This document shows, in pieces, positions 25,529 through 37,297 of a stretch of 64,000 nucleotides of DNA. Each line of letters begins with the position of its first letter. The first letter of the stretch is position 1. The position numbers and the translations under genes were made by a program. The DNA is taken from contig CM027384.1 in the NCBI GenBank assembly GCA_015680905.1, forward strand, positions 71,519,501-71,583,500, written 5' to 3'. The notes below the pieces were generated by a model. The model saw nothing but the letters and a program-made list of their open reading frames with translations. It was not told the origin of the DNA and made no database searches. The stretch comes from Coptis chinensis. Its lineage: Eukaryota; Streptophyta; Magnoliopsida; Ranunculales; Ranunculaceae.

Positions 25529-27168
25529 TAGAGGGAGGTTGGCTGAGATAACTGACATTGAGGAAAGAAATGTTGTAATCACAATGCAGCAATCTCAGTT
25601 CGGGGGTATAGGACCGCTAATGACAGAGACAGTCTTGGAAGGATGTTAAAATCCGGGTTCGCATTGTGTTCGTCAATCATCTCTGAGGAGGAACCAGCTG
25701 GCTGTGGCTCAGTGGGTTGGCAAGAACGTCATTGCCACCACGAAAGCTAGTGACATCAGTTCGAATTGTTTTCACATTCTATGGATCCTGTAGAACAGAA
25801 GATATGAGTTTTGTTTGCTTGAGTTTATGATGAATGAGATTATCGGAGTTTGTGGTACTACCGCCGCTTTCCCTATTTTGATAACGAAGATAATGTTGTT
25901 GTAGGGATGTGTGCCGGGTTCGGGTAAGGTTAAGTTGAAGGTGCATGAGAATGCACAGATTTATAGAGAGTGTATTAAGAAAAATTGGAATATATATACC
26001 TGAGGTGTTGGCTGCTGAAATGGAGTCGGAGGAGGAGGACGATGCTGCCTGTTTAATGCAGGAGCTTTGGAGTTGGCTACTACTGATAGAGCCCGTTTCT
26101 CCTTACTTCACCGGGGACTGCGAACTCTCCATACTTAGTATGAGACGATTTGAATAGGCCAACGTTCCCTTAATGACCTCTGTGAGGCCCTCTAGACTAG
26201 GCAGGGTACCATTATCAGTAACCAAGTTAAGCTATAGCAGCATATTCAGTTGCTCAGTGATAGTCACCAGGATATCCAAGATAATATGGAGATTCTTGTT
26301 CTGACTAATAAGGAGTATTAGGAAGCCATGGATGTTTTAATGGAGCAACAACAGCACGTTTCAAGAAGTTCTACGACGTTTACCATCTCACGATGGTTCT
26401 TCATCTTCTGGCTCCAGAAGGCATGAGCGTCGTAGACATAGGACGGATGGTTCTGGACCTTCCTCAGCGCGTAGCTAGTTCATTGGTGTTATTTTTAAGA
26501 TATTTCCCTAGTTTAGTTTATTTTTATTCTCAGTTGTAGTTAAGTAGTTAATATTGAATTCTATGTTTGTTTATTATTTAAATTTAAAGTTGGTTTAATT
26601 TTCGGCATTTGCTATGTTGTTTATCGTAAATCCCACCCTTCCAACTTGTTTGGGGGTGGCATTATTTATTTAGCAATGTTTTTAATCATATCCATGAATT
26701 TTTTCGAAATATTATTGCCTGCTTGATAAACTATGGTTCATGTGAGCATGTTACTAATACGGTGTAGCTAGAATTACCTATTTTTGTTTGGTGCAACCTC
26801 AAAGGATAAAGGAATTGAGATTGCTATTTTAAATAGACTGTTAAAAACATATAGAAATGCTGCTAAGCCTGTGCTCTTGGTTGTTTCTATTTTTGTCTTA
26901 GAAGCCCTATTCTTATTCCATCTCTTTCCTTATCAATTAGGGAACCTTAATGACTTTTCTTTGAGAAACTAGTGCTCTATAAATACATGGCACACCATAT
27001 ACTTCACACCGCACCTCATAATTTCATACCATAGGCCTAGTTTAGAGCATGCACGCCCTTCTTTTACACTAGCACAGAGCGCGCCTGCCCTCTGTGTCCA
27101 GTATCATAGAATTTTTCTTCTGTCAGAGAGAGCACCCCGCCCTCTGACAAAGGCAATTCCAAGCGTGC
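25529..27168 (+). pseudogene. element 2 internal region with ORF remnants, broken
   Basis: Fragmentary + strand frames include an acidic stretch (ESEEEDDAACLM near 26020) and a Gln-rich helical stretch (MDVLMEQQQHV near 26330). A TTGTTTGGGGGTGGC motif follows at 26646-26660. Around 27040-27180 there are repeated GC-rich words (GCCCTCTGACAAAG) also present near 23920. No known domain recognised. Confidence 0.4.
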
Positions 27169-28119
27169 ATGCGCCCTCACCTCAACATACCACCAGTTCT
27201 TTTTTTTGGGTTTTTTTGCACTCACTTCAAGGAGTCCAATACTATAATTGTTGATTTGAAATTTCCTATAATCATGCTGGAGCAATCCTTTGATGAATTG
27301 CTCGATAGTGACACATATGGATACTGGTTTCGTGACAGGATTGTGCAGTCAGGATGGCAGAATCTACTGGTAAGTGCCAATGACTCTTATTCTTCTAAAC
27401 TTACTGCTTATTTCTATGATCATTGTAAGTTCTTTTATCGACCGGATGGGGAACAAGTCTTTGTCACCGTTGATGATATAACAATGGATTTCAGCAAGTG
27501 TTTGGTAGCCTTTGCTGTTGGGATGCGTATGCCTGCTCCCCGAAACTCATGGGGCTATATGTCTGATAATATATACCTCTATAACTATGAGTATTTCCAA
27601 GAGACTTATGGGGCGGGGATTTTTCATGTAGAGAACCAAGGGCATCTTAATGTAGCCCTCGGTACCCTGTCATTTAACGTAGGCACTATCATGTTTTTTA
27701 TCATGCTAAATATCTTAGGGGAATGGTGATTTTCTTCTGCGAATAACGCCACTAGTGATGTCTTCCTTGCTTTAGCTGAGGGACGTATGCGATATGACAT
27801 TCCCCAAACCTTAGTGTCTAGTTTAGCATGAGCTCATAGTATGAAGCATAAGTACCTTTTTATGCCTGTCTTGCTTTGCCGCATCATGGTATGTTTTTTT
27901 CCTGATTTCACATTCCACTACACGGATTGGGTTGGGGTTGATATTATGCGACGTCCCACCAATTGTATTATACGATCTTTTCGTGCTATGACTTGGCCGG
28001 GATGGAGGCTACAACCTCATTGGGTTGCCCCTTACACCCTATCAGACCGAGTAACACTTAGCATGTTAGCAAGGGTTGATGATACATGGCGTAAGACCTG
28101 GCAAATTATCATGGATTAG
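27169..28119 (+). pseudogene. element 2 family ORF, function unknown, broken
   Basis: Starts near ATG 27274 with MLEQSFDELLDSDTYGYWF, then YFYDHCKFFYRPDGEQVF, a hydrophobic part around IMFFIMLNILGEW, and WVGVDIMRRPTNCI towards the end. The element 3 minus-strand ORF (32260-33232) and the element 1 region 14600-15200 are clear relatives. So the ORF is conserved across both autonomous and non-autonomous members and sits at a fixed place before the 3' module. It is broken at least twice. I do not recognise a domain. Confidence 0.55.
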
Positions 28120-29946
28120 CAGGATGCAAAGGAACCTCACTTTTTTATAGAAGAGGAGGACAACGTTTAAATGCTGGATATGAGGTAAGTTTTATTTTTT
28201 GTTAGTGTCTGCATATTTCCAAGCAATTTAATTTTTGTTATTCCCATAACGGGTGGAACTCATACAGAGTTGCGTATGTTTTTCTTTATCTATATTAGTA
28301 TATTCTAATTTCTTTTACAGGTGTTCTAAAATTTTCACGTGGTTCTATAGTATTTTCTATCCTTCTTATTTCTATACTTTGAGGACAAAGCATATGTTTG
28401 TTTAGGGGTGGCATAGAAACACTCATAATTTAAGGCACCTATTAGGTATATATATATATATATATAATATTCACTTGTTTTCTAGTAAAAAATTTTAAAA
28501 ATAATAAAAAGTATTTATACTATGCACTTAGGAATATTGGTATTGTTTCTTTTTCTATGATGATAATAGTCTAGAAGTTTCACGTTAGCTCTTAAATTAG
28601 AGTAGTTTTTAGAAACTTAGGCTAATATATATGTAATAATCATTGCATCTTTTTCATAAATATATTGCATGAGCATCTATGTTTGTATTGACAGTAAGTT
28701 TCTGAAATCTAGGCTAAAGTACTTATTCTACAAATCCTGTGAGAATATAGCCTAAAAACCTTATGAGTGAAATATCTGAGTAATGACACAAGGGATAAGT
28801 AAATTCTGAATAGAGAAATCACGTGTCCACTTGCTTGATTACTATACTATATCCTAAACGAGAATTTAGGCCCTTTTTGAATCGATATAGCCAGAAATTC
28901 AAACCTATATGATATTATTTTCCACTAGTCGCCTCTTTGAGCCTTTCTTTAGCCTTTTCATAAACCACAAATCCTTTACCCTTTTATAAAAACAAAACAA
29001 AATAAAATTCAACCTACCTATTTTTTAATGAGTCTGAGAATAGAGATGAAATGAAGAAAAGAAAAGAGAAAGACCTGTGCAAAACCAAAAATTTGTTAGT
29101 TGCTTCAAATAAGAAAAGAAAAGAAAGTTTCCATCCGAAGAAAAAATAAATAAATAAATAAATAAAAAGTTAGAACTCCAAAAACATAATCAAATGAGTC
29201 AAAAGCCAAAAAAAATGGCTAAGGATGGAAACAAAGTGTAGAAGCAAAGTAAGAACAAGGTTTTCTCTAGTTACATATTTAGAAGACTCTATTATCTCAG
29301 ATTTGTTCTTTTGAATATCCATTTCCTTCCTTCTTAAACCATCACCTAATCCCCGCAACACCTAATAAAGACTTCTAACTCAATTAGGAATAGGTTAGTG
29401 TGATAGTAAGTGCAAATGTGTTTGATCGACTTCGGCTTCCTTGTACGTCAGTGAGATTGTAAGGTAAAGTGTGCCCACTGCACACTGGAGTGAACAAAAC
29501 TTGAGTGGAAAAATCAGAGTGTTTTTGTTTTGACATATATGTGAGGACCTACTTAAGGACGCTATTCCAAAGTTTTAGAAACAGACATGTTATTGAATTT
29601 CATAGCATAGTTCATTATATATATGTTTATCCGTAGATGATTGATTATTATGCACGTATTAGCTTAGGTTTCGAATTTATTATTACGTATTCATTGCTAG
29701 TTAGATGTATAGATATCTTAGAATAAATAAGGAAATAGTCATTTTATTTCTTAGTCATTGTAGTATAGATGAAGTTTGTGAGTACCTTCTCTGGAAAACT
29801 CTCACAATGCTATAAGGCCTTATTGCATATATGGTCAATGAAATCGCACTCGGCGAAACGAGATTAGTTAGAACTCCATTTTTGGTCACTTAATTTAATT
29901 TCTCATATTTGCTTGAGGACAAGCAAAATGTTTTTTGGGGGTGGTT
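28120..29946 (+). other. element 2 3' untranslated module and polypurine tract
   Basis: Parallels 15561-17370 of element 1: a GAGGACAAAG ... TGTTTAGGGGTGGC motif at 28381-28412, the GAATCGATATAGCC segment near 28880, CCTAATAAAGAC near 29361, and the terminal GAGGACAAGC ... TTTTGGGGGTGGTT before the LTR. A (TA)n run lies at 28448-28466. No gene. Confidence 0.7.
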
Positions 29947-30509
29947 TGATAAGAGCCCAAAACTGTAGTTTTAACCCCTTAATAATATTACACTTAGACA
30001 AATTATGTTTATAATAAATAAAAGTTAGTACTGTTTACGTACTTTTGTATATTTCAGGTCTTGGAGTCAACTATGTGAAGAAATATGTCACTTTTGCAAG
30101 AGAAAGGAGCAAAGGTTGGTTTCTAAGAAATTCTATGATTAAAGCCCAAGTTTCAAGAAGAAAAAACCTTTTTAAAGCCCAGTCAAAGCTGAAAAGTCAA
30201 AGTCAATGCGGACAAAAATAGAGCATAAAAGTCAACAGAACTTCCGCAGACCGTATCTTTGGACTCAGACTTTGGAGTTGGGCCTTCTTTATGTCAAAAT
30301 GACCGGATTATAAAAAGCTTTCTAATGGTCTAGGATCTATCCAATCAGCGAAGTAAAAGTAGATGAAAAGGCTATTGCAGTAATTCCCAGCAGAGAAACC
30401 CTTTTTAGACATATGTAATTAGATTTTGGGTTTGATTTAAGGGCCCAAAATATAGCTCTAAAGCCCATGCATGAAATTGTAAACCTAACCCTCTCCTATA
30501 TAAAGAGGA
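29947..30509 (+). repeat. 3' LTR of element 2, left half
   Basis: TGATAAGAGCCCAAAACTG up to TATATAAA and GAGGA, where element 3 is inserted. Continues at 38771. Confidence 0.85.
30505..30509. other. target duplication of element 3, left copy
   Basis: GAGGA, against GAAGA at 38766-38770 (one mismatch). Removing the insert restores the LTR order TATATAAAGAGGACTAAGGC seen at 22629. Confidence 0.8.
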
Positions 30510-31020
30510 TGATAACCCATAAAAACTCAACTAGATTACTCTAACATTATTCTTACGGTATCAATTATTTATTTCCTACTCTCACATATAGATTTATGCA
30601 ATATATAGAGTACGGAATCGTTCCACTCCTAAACTACCAAGACATAAAGAAATCAATTAATCAACACAAGGGAACAATGGTGAGAGCAATATTTATAGAG
30701 ATGAATTTACACTATGAAACTAATTATATGAATTTACTTATAATAATTTAACTAAGCAATTGAATATGAATTGAATAAAATATAGAGAAGAATATGGATA
30801 AGAGATTAGGGGGATTTGATTTCACTTAAATAAATTCCTAATATGCTAGTGTAGATTATTGCAATCATAACCAATTAAGATTAATTGTGATCCCTAATTA
30901 TTCATGGCAATCTCTGACAACTAATTATTAGTATGTGAGGAAGTTCAACCCATTCTCATGGCGAATCAACTAACCTACTAGAGTGAACTCTTAAATGCAA
31001 TAATTCTAACTAACACATCA
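30510..31020 (-). repeat. 3' LTR of element 3, partial
   Basis: Matches 37298-37808 closely. It is shorter than its partner, and the sequence beyond 31020 matches the 3' module of element 2 in reverse complement (29280-29330). Confidence 0.85.
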
Positions 31021-32259
31021 AAAAGGATATTCAAAAAGGACAAGTCTGAGATAATAGAGTCTTCATATTATGTAACTAGAGAAAACCTTGTTATTTACTT
31101 TTGCTTCTACACTTTGTTTCCATCCTTAGCTATATTTTTCTTTTTCTTTGGCTTTTGACTCCTTTGATTATATTTTTGGAGTTCTAACTCTTTATTTTCT
31201 TTTATTTTTTTATTTTTTTTTATTTGGATGGAAACTTTCTTTTCTTATTTGAAGCGACTAACAAATTCTTGATTTCAAAGGTCTTTCTCTTTTCTATTCT
31301 TCATCTCTATTCTCAGACTCATTCAAAGAATGGGTAGGCTGATTTTTATTTTTATTTTGTTTTGTAAAAGGGTAAAGGAATTGTGGTTTATGAAAGGTTA
31401 AAGAAAGGCTCAGAGGGGCGACTAGTGGAAAATAATTTCATAAGGTTTGAATTTTTGGCTATATCAATCCAAAGAGGGCCTAAATTCTCGCTTAGGATAT
31501 GGTATAGTGATCAAGCAAGTGGACGTGTGATTTCTCTATCCGGATTTTACTTCTCCCTTGTGTCATTTCTCAAATGTTTCACTCATATAAGGCTTTAGGC
31601 TATATTCTCACAGGATTTGTAGAATAAGTACTCTAGCCTAGATTTCAAAAACTTACTACCAAACAATCATAGATACTCATGTAATATATTTATAGATAGA
31701 TGCAAAGATTATTACCTATATATTAACCTAATTTTCTAAAACTATTCTAATGCAAAAGCTACGTGAGACTTCTAGATTATTAAAAGCATAGAGAAAGAAA
31801 ACAATACCAATATTCCAAAGTGTATAGCATAACTTTTTATTTATATTTTAAAAAATTTCAAATTTTTACCAGAAAACAAGTGCATATTATACATATCTAT
31901 ATCCTAATAGATGCCTTAATTACATGTGTTTCTATGCCCACCCCCAAACAAGAAGCATGCTTTGTCCTCAAAGTATTTAAATAAAAAGGGTAGAAAAATA
32001 CCATAGAAACGCGTGAAATTCTAGAACATCTGCAAAACAAGGTTATAACATACTAATATAGCAAATAAAACTGACACAACTCTATAAGAGTTCCACCCGT
32101 TATGGGGTTAATAAGAAATAAATTGCTTGGGACATAAGCAGACACTAACTGAAACTAAAAACTTACCTTATCTCCCGCTTAATCGTCCTCCTCATCCTCT
32201 CCTTCTATAAAGAATTGAGGTTCCTTCACGTCCTGCCAAGCCATGATAATTTGCTAGGC
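31021..32259 (-). other. element 3 3' untranslated module, partial
   Basis: Reverse complement of the element 1 and 2 modules. The GAGGACAAAGC ... TTGTTTGGGGGTGG motif appears at 31935-31972. No gene. Confidence 0.65.
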
Positions 32260-33232
32260 TTAACACCATTTATCATCTACGGATGCTAACCTGTTAAGCG
32301 CCACTTGGTCGGATGGGGTGTAAGGTGCAACCTGATGAGGTTGTATCCTCCACCCTTGCCAAGTCATTGCAAGGAAAGATTGAATAATACAATTGGTGGG
32401 TCTCATAATGTCGACCCCAACCCAATCTGTGAAACGGGTACAAAAAACAGGGAAGAAACATAGCATAATACGGCAAACTAAAACAAGCATAAGAAGGTAC
32501 TTATGCCTCATGCTATCGGCTCGCACTAAACTAGAAACTAAGGTTCGGGGAAGGTCATAAAACATACGTCCCGTGGCTAAAGCAAGGAAGACGCTGCAAG
32601 TGGCATAATTCACAGACGAAAAACGCCATTCCCCTAATATGTTTAGCATGATCCAAAAGATAACAGTGCCCACGTTCATGGACAGGCTACCAAGGGTGAC
32701 GTTGTATTCCCCTTGGTCCTCGATTCGGAAAATTCCTGCCCCATAAGCCTCATGCAAAAACTCATAGGTGTAGACATACATATTATCTACCCAATAGCCC
32801 CATGGGTCTTGTATTTCAGCGGGCATAGCAAGTCCAAGAACAAATGCTAGCAAGAACTTGTTCTCCATCCGGTCTATCAAAGAACATGCAATTATCATAA
32901 AAATAAGATGTAAGTGCTGGAAAATAATGTTCATCAGGTCTTACCATTATTGATTCCCAGCCTACGTGTATGATCACCTCGTGAAACCAAGCACCATAAG
33001 TGGTGCTTTGGAACAAATCTTCGAAAGACTGTTCTGGTATGACTGTAGGAGATGTCATCTCAAAACTACCCTTTGGAATAGCTGCAAACGATCCAAGAAC
33101 AACCCACAAAAGATCGGAATTTTTCGTGCCCATGGGGGTCGTGGAGTGGGCTGCGCTCGAAGCGAAAGCCTGCGCTGGTCGCCATCCAGGAGAATTTGGA
33201 CTTACAGTGTTTTGGGCGTGGGTCATGCTCAA
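32260..33232 (-). pseudogene. element 3 family ORF, function unknown, broken
   Basis: Minus-strand relative of the element 2 ORF at 27169-28119: PEQSFEDLFQSTTYGAWF, YFYDNCMFFDRPDGEQVL, then WIMLNILGEWRFSSVNYAT and WVGVDIMRPTNCI. It has a conserved hydrophobic middle and no known domain. It carries a small number of breaks. Its upstream side runs into GC-rich tandem repeats (33110-33330). Confidence 0.55.
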
Positions 33233-33323
33233 CCTAGGCCTGGGTAGGGCGTGGGTCGCGCTCAGGTGAATTTGGACTTACAGTGTTTTGGGCGCGAGTC
33301 GCGCTCAACCTATGCCTGGGTAG
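33190..33323. repeat. 78-bp GC-rich tandem repeat, two units
   Basis: A unit starting GAATTTGGACTTACAGTG and containing GGGCGxGxGTCxxGCTCAACCT occurs at about 33190 and again at 33268. Related GGTCGCGCTC words recur near 33130, 33370 and at 36290-36480 in the same element. Confidence 0.75.
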
Positions 33324-33330
33324 AAGCTGG

Positions 33331-34201
33331 TCGTCTTCGGTGGTAAACCTGGATTTGTGCGGTGTTATGGGCGCAGTGGCGCTCCAGCGAAGCGTGGCGT
33401 GTTCGAGGTCTTTGAAATGCTTTGAAGTGAGAAGGAAAAATAAGGAAAACTTGGGAGTGAAAGGTGAAAGGTGAAAGGTGAAAGATGAAAGTGAGAGATG
33501 TGAGTTGTGTGTGGAGAATGAATGAAGTTTATATAGGTTTTTAGTTTCCAAAACGAATCGGGAAGTTGCCAAAAAGTTTTAAGGCAATTGCCGGAAACAA
33601 CCCATATTCTTGATTCTAAAACAAACCTAATATCTTTTAGGTTGAATTTAGGGTAGTAACTGCTTAACTCACTGAGATTTCATCCTACCACAATATTTAC
33701 TCATAGCCATGCTAATATCAGCAACATTCTCAACAATCATCGCAAAATTACATAATAAATTGTGGATCATATAAAAACCATGCTAAAAAGAAATAATACC
33801 GCCCCCAAACAATTCGGGAAGGTGTGATTAACACTAAAATCAACGCATAATTTGAAAAGAACCAAATTAAATTCAAATCAAAATTCAAATACAATTAACT
33901 ACCGAATTCAAATTTAACTACTGAATTTAACAACTTAACATCCAATCTACTAAAAACAATAAAAACAACATCAAAACAACAAACAACAAGAAATCTAGCT
34001 ACGAGATGAGGAAGGGATAAGAATAGAAAGTTGAGTGATCAAGAATGGAAAAACCAAACACCCCACCCCCAAACAAATTTTATAGAACAGAGTTTAGAAA
34101 ATTTGTTTTAAACGTGGGTCTTTTAAAGTCAGATTCCCCTAGACTGTGCATACCCCTAAACAAGCAAGAAACTGGGGTGGCACAAAATAGATGATGCATG
34201 G
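33331..34201 (-). other. element 3 spacer with two purine-tract motifs
   Basis: No gene. TTGTTTGGGGG-type motifs (minus strand) lie at 33800-33812, 34062-34076 and, weaker, 34151-34165 just after the gag-like ORF stop. Confidence 0.5.
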
Positions 34202-35863
34202 TCAACTATAAACTAATAGTTGAAAGAGTTGGGGGTCTAGCCATAAAAACATGATACTAAATGCATCTCTAAACAGAATGAAGTTGTATAATTGGAAGCA
34301 ATCATGTAGAAGAATGAAAGAAAACTTATGTAACCCATCAAAGAACATATGCAAACCATCATGTTGTATATGCGTTAAAAAGTTAGAATGACCCAAAAGA
34401 TGAATTAGCGATACTTTAGGTGAGAAAGGAATGAAGTATGGATCCTGGTGTCTTTCATGAGGCTCAGATGAGGAAAAATAAGACAAACTAGGTGTCTCAC
34501 TACAATCGGTCAAAGCTTGGTTCTCAACTACAAGAATGGTGTACTCATGGGATTGTGTGCTAGGCAAACACTCTTCACCGTGAGGGTTGAAAAAATTATA
34601 GAGGGTCTCTGAGGCAATTGGCTCAAAGGCAAAATCGAGGTTCCTTTGAAATGGTGGGTGAATGGATGGCTTAGTTGTGGTAGATGGTTGGATTATAGGA
34701 GGTGGTAACTCAGGTGGATGGTGGTTGGTTGGTGGTTCATCAGTTGGCGGATTCTCACACGCTCTTAAGAAATCATAAAAGTCTTCATCTAGCTTAGTTG
34801 AATCCATAAAGTTGTGGTTCGTGGTTTTATCTTTAAGAAATTCATCTATTTCTTCCATTGTTATTTCCTCAGCTACCAAACTAAATTGAGATTCACATTG
34901 CGATAAAGAAGTTATTTCCTTTAATTCCTGCACATGACCTTGTTCATGCCTTATATTAGAATTGTTAATCTCTATTTTATCACCCTCTTCCTCTAAAACA
35001 CTATAAGTATCCTCAATGGCATCATTCGAATGTGTCAAGGAATCATCCAGCCGAGTGCGGTTAGCAAACACAAAGGCCTGGACATGCTCAACCGGAGGGT
35101 CCATATTAAGAGAATGCCAATAGTTATCAAATTCTTCCTCCGTCACATCTTTATAAATATCTTCTAATGTGTCTTCATTATATTCATCTTCAGATGGATC
35201 AGTGGGAGGTTCCTCGGAGGCATCTATCGAATTTGAGTGGTCATCCAAAACATGTCCTAAAGAGTCATTTTCAAGAATTTCCTCATCCAGGTGGGGTATG
35301 GAGTCAACATAATGGTTAATGTGAGGGTCATGGGAATGTAATGATTCATGAAATTCAGGGTAGGTCTTAACTAGGTCGAATGGTGTGGTTATGGGAATAA
35401 GTTGTTCTAGTTGTGTGTCGATCTCTAGCAAGGTTGAAAGTTCTTTGTTAGGCGAGGAGATCATGAAAATCATCTGGGCTATGTTCTGAAGCATAGTTTG
35501 GGAAATTTGGTCTGGGAAGGGTGGCGAACTAGATGGGTGGGTGATTTCTGGCATGGTGGATGGTGTTTGATAGTCATAGTTATTGGCATTTGAGTGACTC
35601 TGGTTGATCTCATATTGTGATGGGATAGGTTGAGGTTGAATAAATATGGGACATGAATGAGCAGTGTGGTCTGGATCTGAACAAATTGTGCACGGAAAAG
35701 TGTTTGGTTCGTTATACACACTCATTACGAAACTAGAATTATACGACACTGGTTGACTCCCTGTATAGTTTAGATGACTAGAAAACTCTTGATTGCATGG
35801 GTCACTATCAAATTTTGAAAATTGAGGTTCATAATTATTATTATATCCTATAGTAGGCTCCAA
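34202..35863 (-). CDS. element 3 gag-like ORF with a zinc knuckle, open
   Basis: An uninterrupted 553-codon frame on the minus strand, starting MEPTIGYNNNYEPQF. Residues ~56-70 hold CTICSDPDHTAHSC, a perfect CX2CX4HX4C zinc knuckle, the nucleic-acid-binding motif of retroviral and retrotransposon nucleocapsids. Behind it the protein is very acidic and rich in Asp, Glu, Ser and His (about 170-370), then Pro-rich (about 375-400). The C-terminus is hydrophobic. No retrotransposon gag core domain is recognised, so this may be only the nucleocapsid side of a gag, or a family-specific protein. It looks whole, and no pol follows it. Confidence 0.6.
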   Translation of the reverse strand: MEPTIGYNNNYEPQFSKFDSDPCNQEFSSHLNYTGSQPVSYNSSFVMSVYNEPNTFPCTICSDPDHTAHSCPIFIQPQPIPSQYEINQSHSNANNYDYQTPSTMPEITHPSSSPPFPDQISQTMLQNIAQMIFMISSPNKELSTLLEIDTQLEQLIPITTPFDLVKTYPEFHESLHSHDPHINHYVDSIPHLDEEILENDSLGHVLDDHSNSIDASEEPPTDPSEDEYNEDTLEDIYKDVTEEEFDNYWHSLNMDPPVEHVQAFVFANRTRLDDSLTHSNDAIEDTYSVLEEEGDKIEINNSNIRHEQGHVQELKEITSLSQCESQFSLVAEEITMEEIDEFLKDKTTNHNFMDSTKLDEDFYDFLRACENPPTDEPPTNHHPPELPPPIIQPSTTTKPSIHPPFQRNLDFAFEPIASETLYNFFNPHGEECLPSTQSHEYTILVVENQALTDCSETPSLSYFSSSEPHERHQDPYFIPFSPKVSLIHLLGHSNFLTHIQHDGLHMFFDGLHKFSFILLHDCFQLYNFILFRDAFSIMFLWLDPQLFQLLVYS

Positions 35864-37280
35864 CTTTTGATATGATGGGCAATGAGAAGCTCAATGGTAA
35901 GGACTACCACAGCATGAACATGGTGAAGGGTTTGCATAATAATCATATGATTGTTGGCCTACATATTGATATGCCATATTGGTTTTACAAATATATTATA
36001 GGACAATTAATATGCAACCAAAACTCTAACTATAAATTTCTAGATAGGCATGTACGTTGATGTTTACGATAAACAAACCTGATTATACTAGAATTGAAAC
36101 TACTTTGATAGAAGAGGCGAGAAGTGGAAGAAGGAGTACCTGAATGCCTCATTGCTACGCGTATGAATAGCGTCTTGTATACGCAATCTCAATGTATTGA
36201 AGAAGTTAGAAACACCGAATAATTTGAAGAAATGGAAGTTTGGGTGACTGCGGAAAATCGTCGCTCCTTAAGAGGGCTGGAGAACGCTTTAGAATTTGCC
36301 TGTGAAGGGCACAGGTCGTGCTCGTTCCTGAGGCAATTTTCAGTGAGTTAAGCGTGGGGGGCGCTCAGAATTTGCCTATGAAGGGTGCGGGTCGCGCTCA
36401 AGTGGAACTCGAGTTACGGTGTGTTGAGTGCAGGTCGCGCGCAAACTTTGCCTTGTATGGGCGCAGGTTGTGCTCTCCAAAAAATTTGAAATTTTTACAG
36501 TAGGTTGCTAAGACGTCCAGTAAGTAGCCTGTAAAAGTTCAGAACAATCGGAGCTATGAAAGTCTTTCTACTGCCTTGCAAAGTTTGCAAAACAGTTTTT
36601 GGACACAATACAAACAACCGAATGGTTAACCAATCAAAACAGAGCCAAAAATCGCCAACATTTTACTGGAGACTTTTGATAGATCATGCGTGTTTTTGTA
36701 AAAAATTTAGAGAAATTGGAGTTCTACAAATCCTCCTTATCGGCTATTGTTCCAGAAATTAAGTGTTGCAAAACTTCAGAAACACACTAGAACACTCCAC
36801 TAGTTAGGAAGTCAAAACAAATCCAAAACTCATCAAATTTTTACTGCAAACTCCTGACTTAGGATAGATACTCCTGTAAAATGTTTAGAATTTTTGAAAC
36901 TACCTAAGTAACCTTACTTATCTGTTTTTCAAGAACTTACGGTTTGAAAACTGAAATGCAGCACTGTAAAGATCGTATTTGTTCACAAGGTAAAACAATT
37001 AGGAAAATTCTGAAAATATTCTAGTAAATCAATAACACATTAGGTATTATGCCTGAACATTTTTAGAATTTTCGAAAATTTAGAAATACCTTTACCGCAG
37101 TATTCGTCACTGTGATTCCGCAATCTTAAGGGAGGGCGGATTAAAATAGTGAATTTCAAGCATGAACAGTAACAAAAATATGAGAAACAAGAAAGAAAAA
37201 TTAAAATGGTGGGTGGGTAGAGAATGGGGGATTGCCCCTTGGATTCAAGCAATTGAATTCTTGTCCTGAAAGAGTTTAAG
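35864..37280 (-). other. element 3 leader with degenerate tandem repeats
   Basis: At 36290-36480 a unit around GAATTTGCCTATGAAGGG plus GGTCGCGCTC occurs about three times. At 36560-36980 a longer degenerate unit of about 170-190 bases recurs (CAAAACAGAGCCAAAAATC near 36638 against CAAAACAAATCCAAAACTC near 36813). No gene could be supported. Confidence 0.55.
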
Positions 37281-37295
37281 ATGGTAGCGGCGCCA
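37281..37295 (-). promoter_or_regulatory. primer binding site of element 3
   Basis: The minus strand reads TGGCGCCGCTACCAT two bases after the LTR end (GGGTTATCA). The first eight bases are identical to the tRNA-Asp-type site TGGCGCCGTTGCC. Confidence 0.75.
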
Positions 37296-37297
37296 TT

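Noticed and set aside
27274-28119. Calling the family ORF an envelope protein
   Set aside because: It sits where Athila elements may carry env-like ORFs, but no signal peptide plus transmembrane anchor pattern or known envelope domain was seen.
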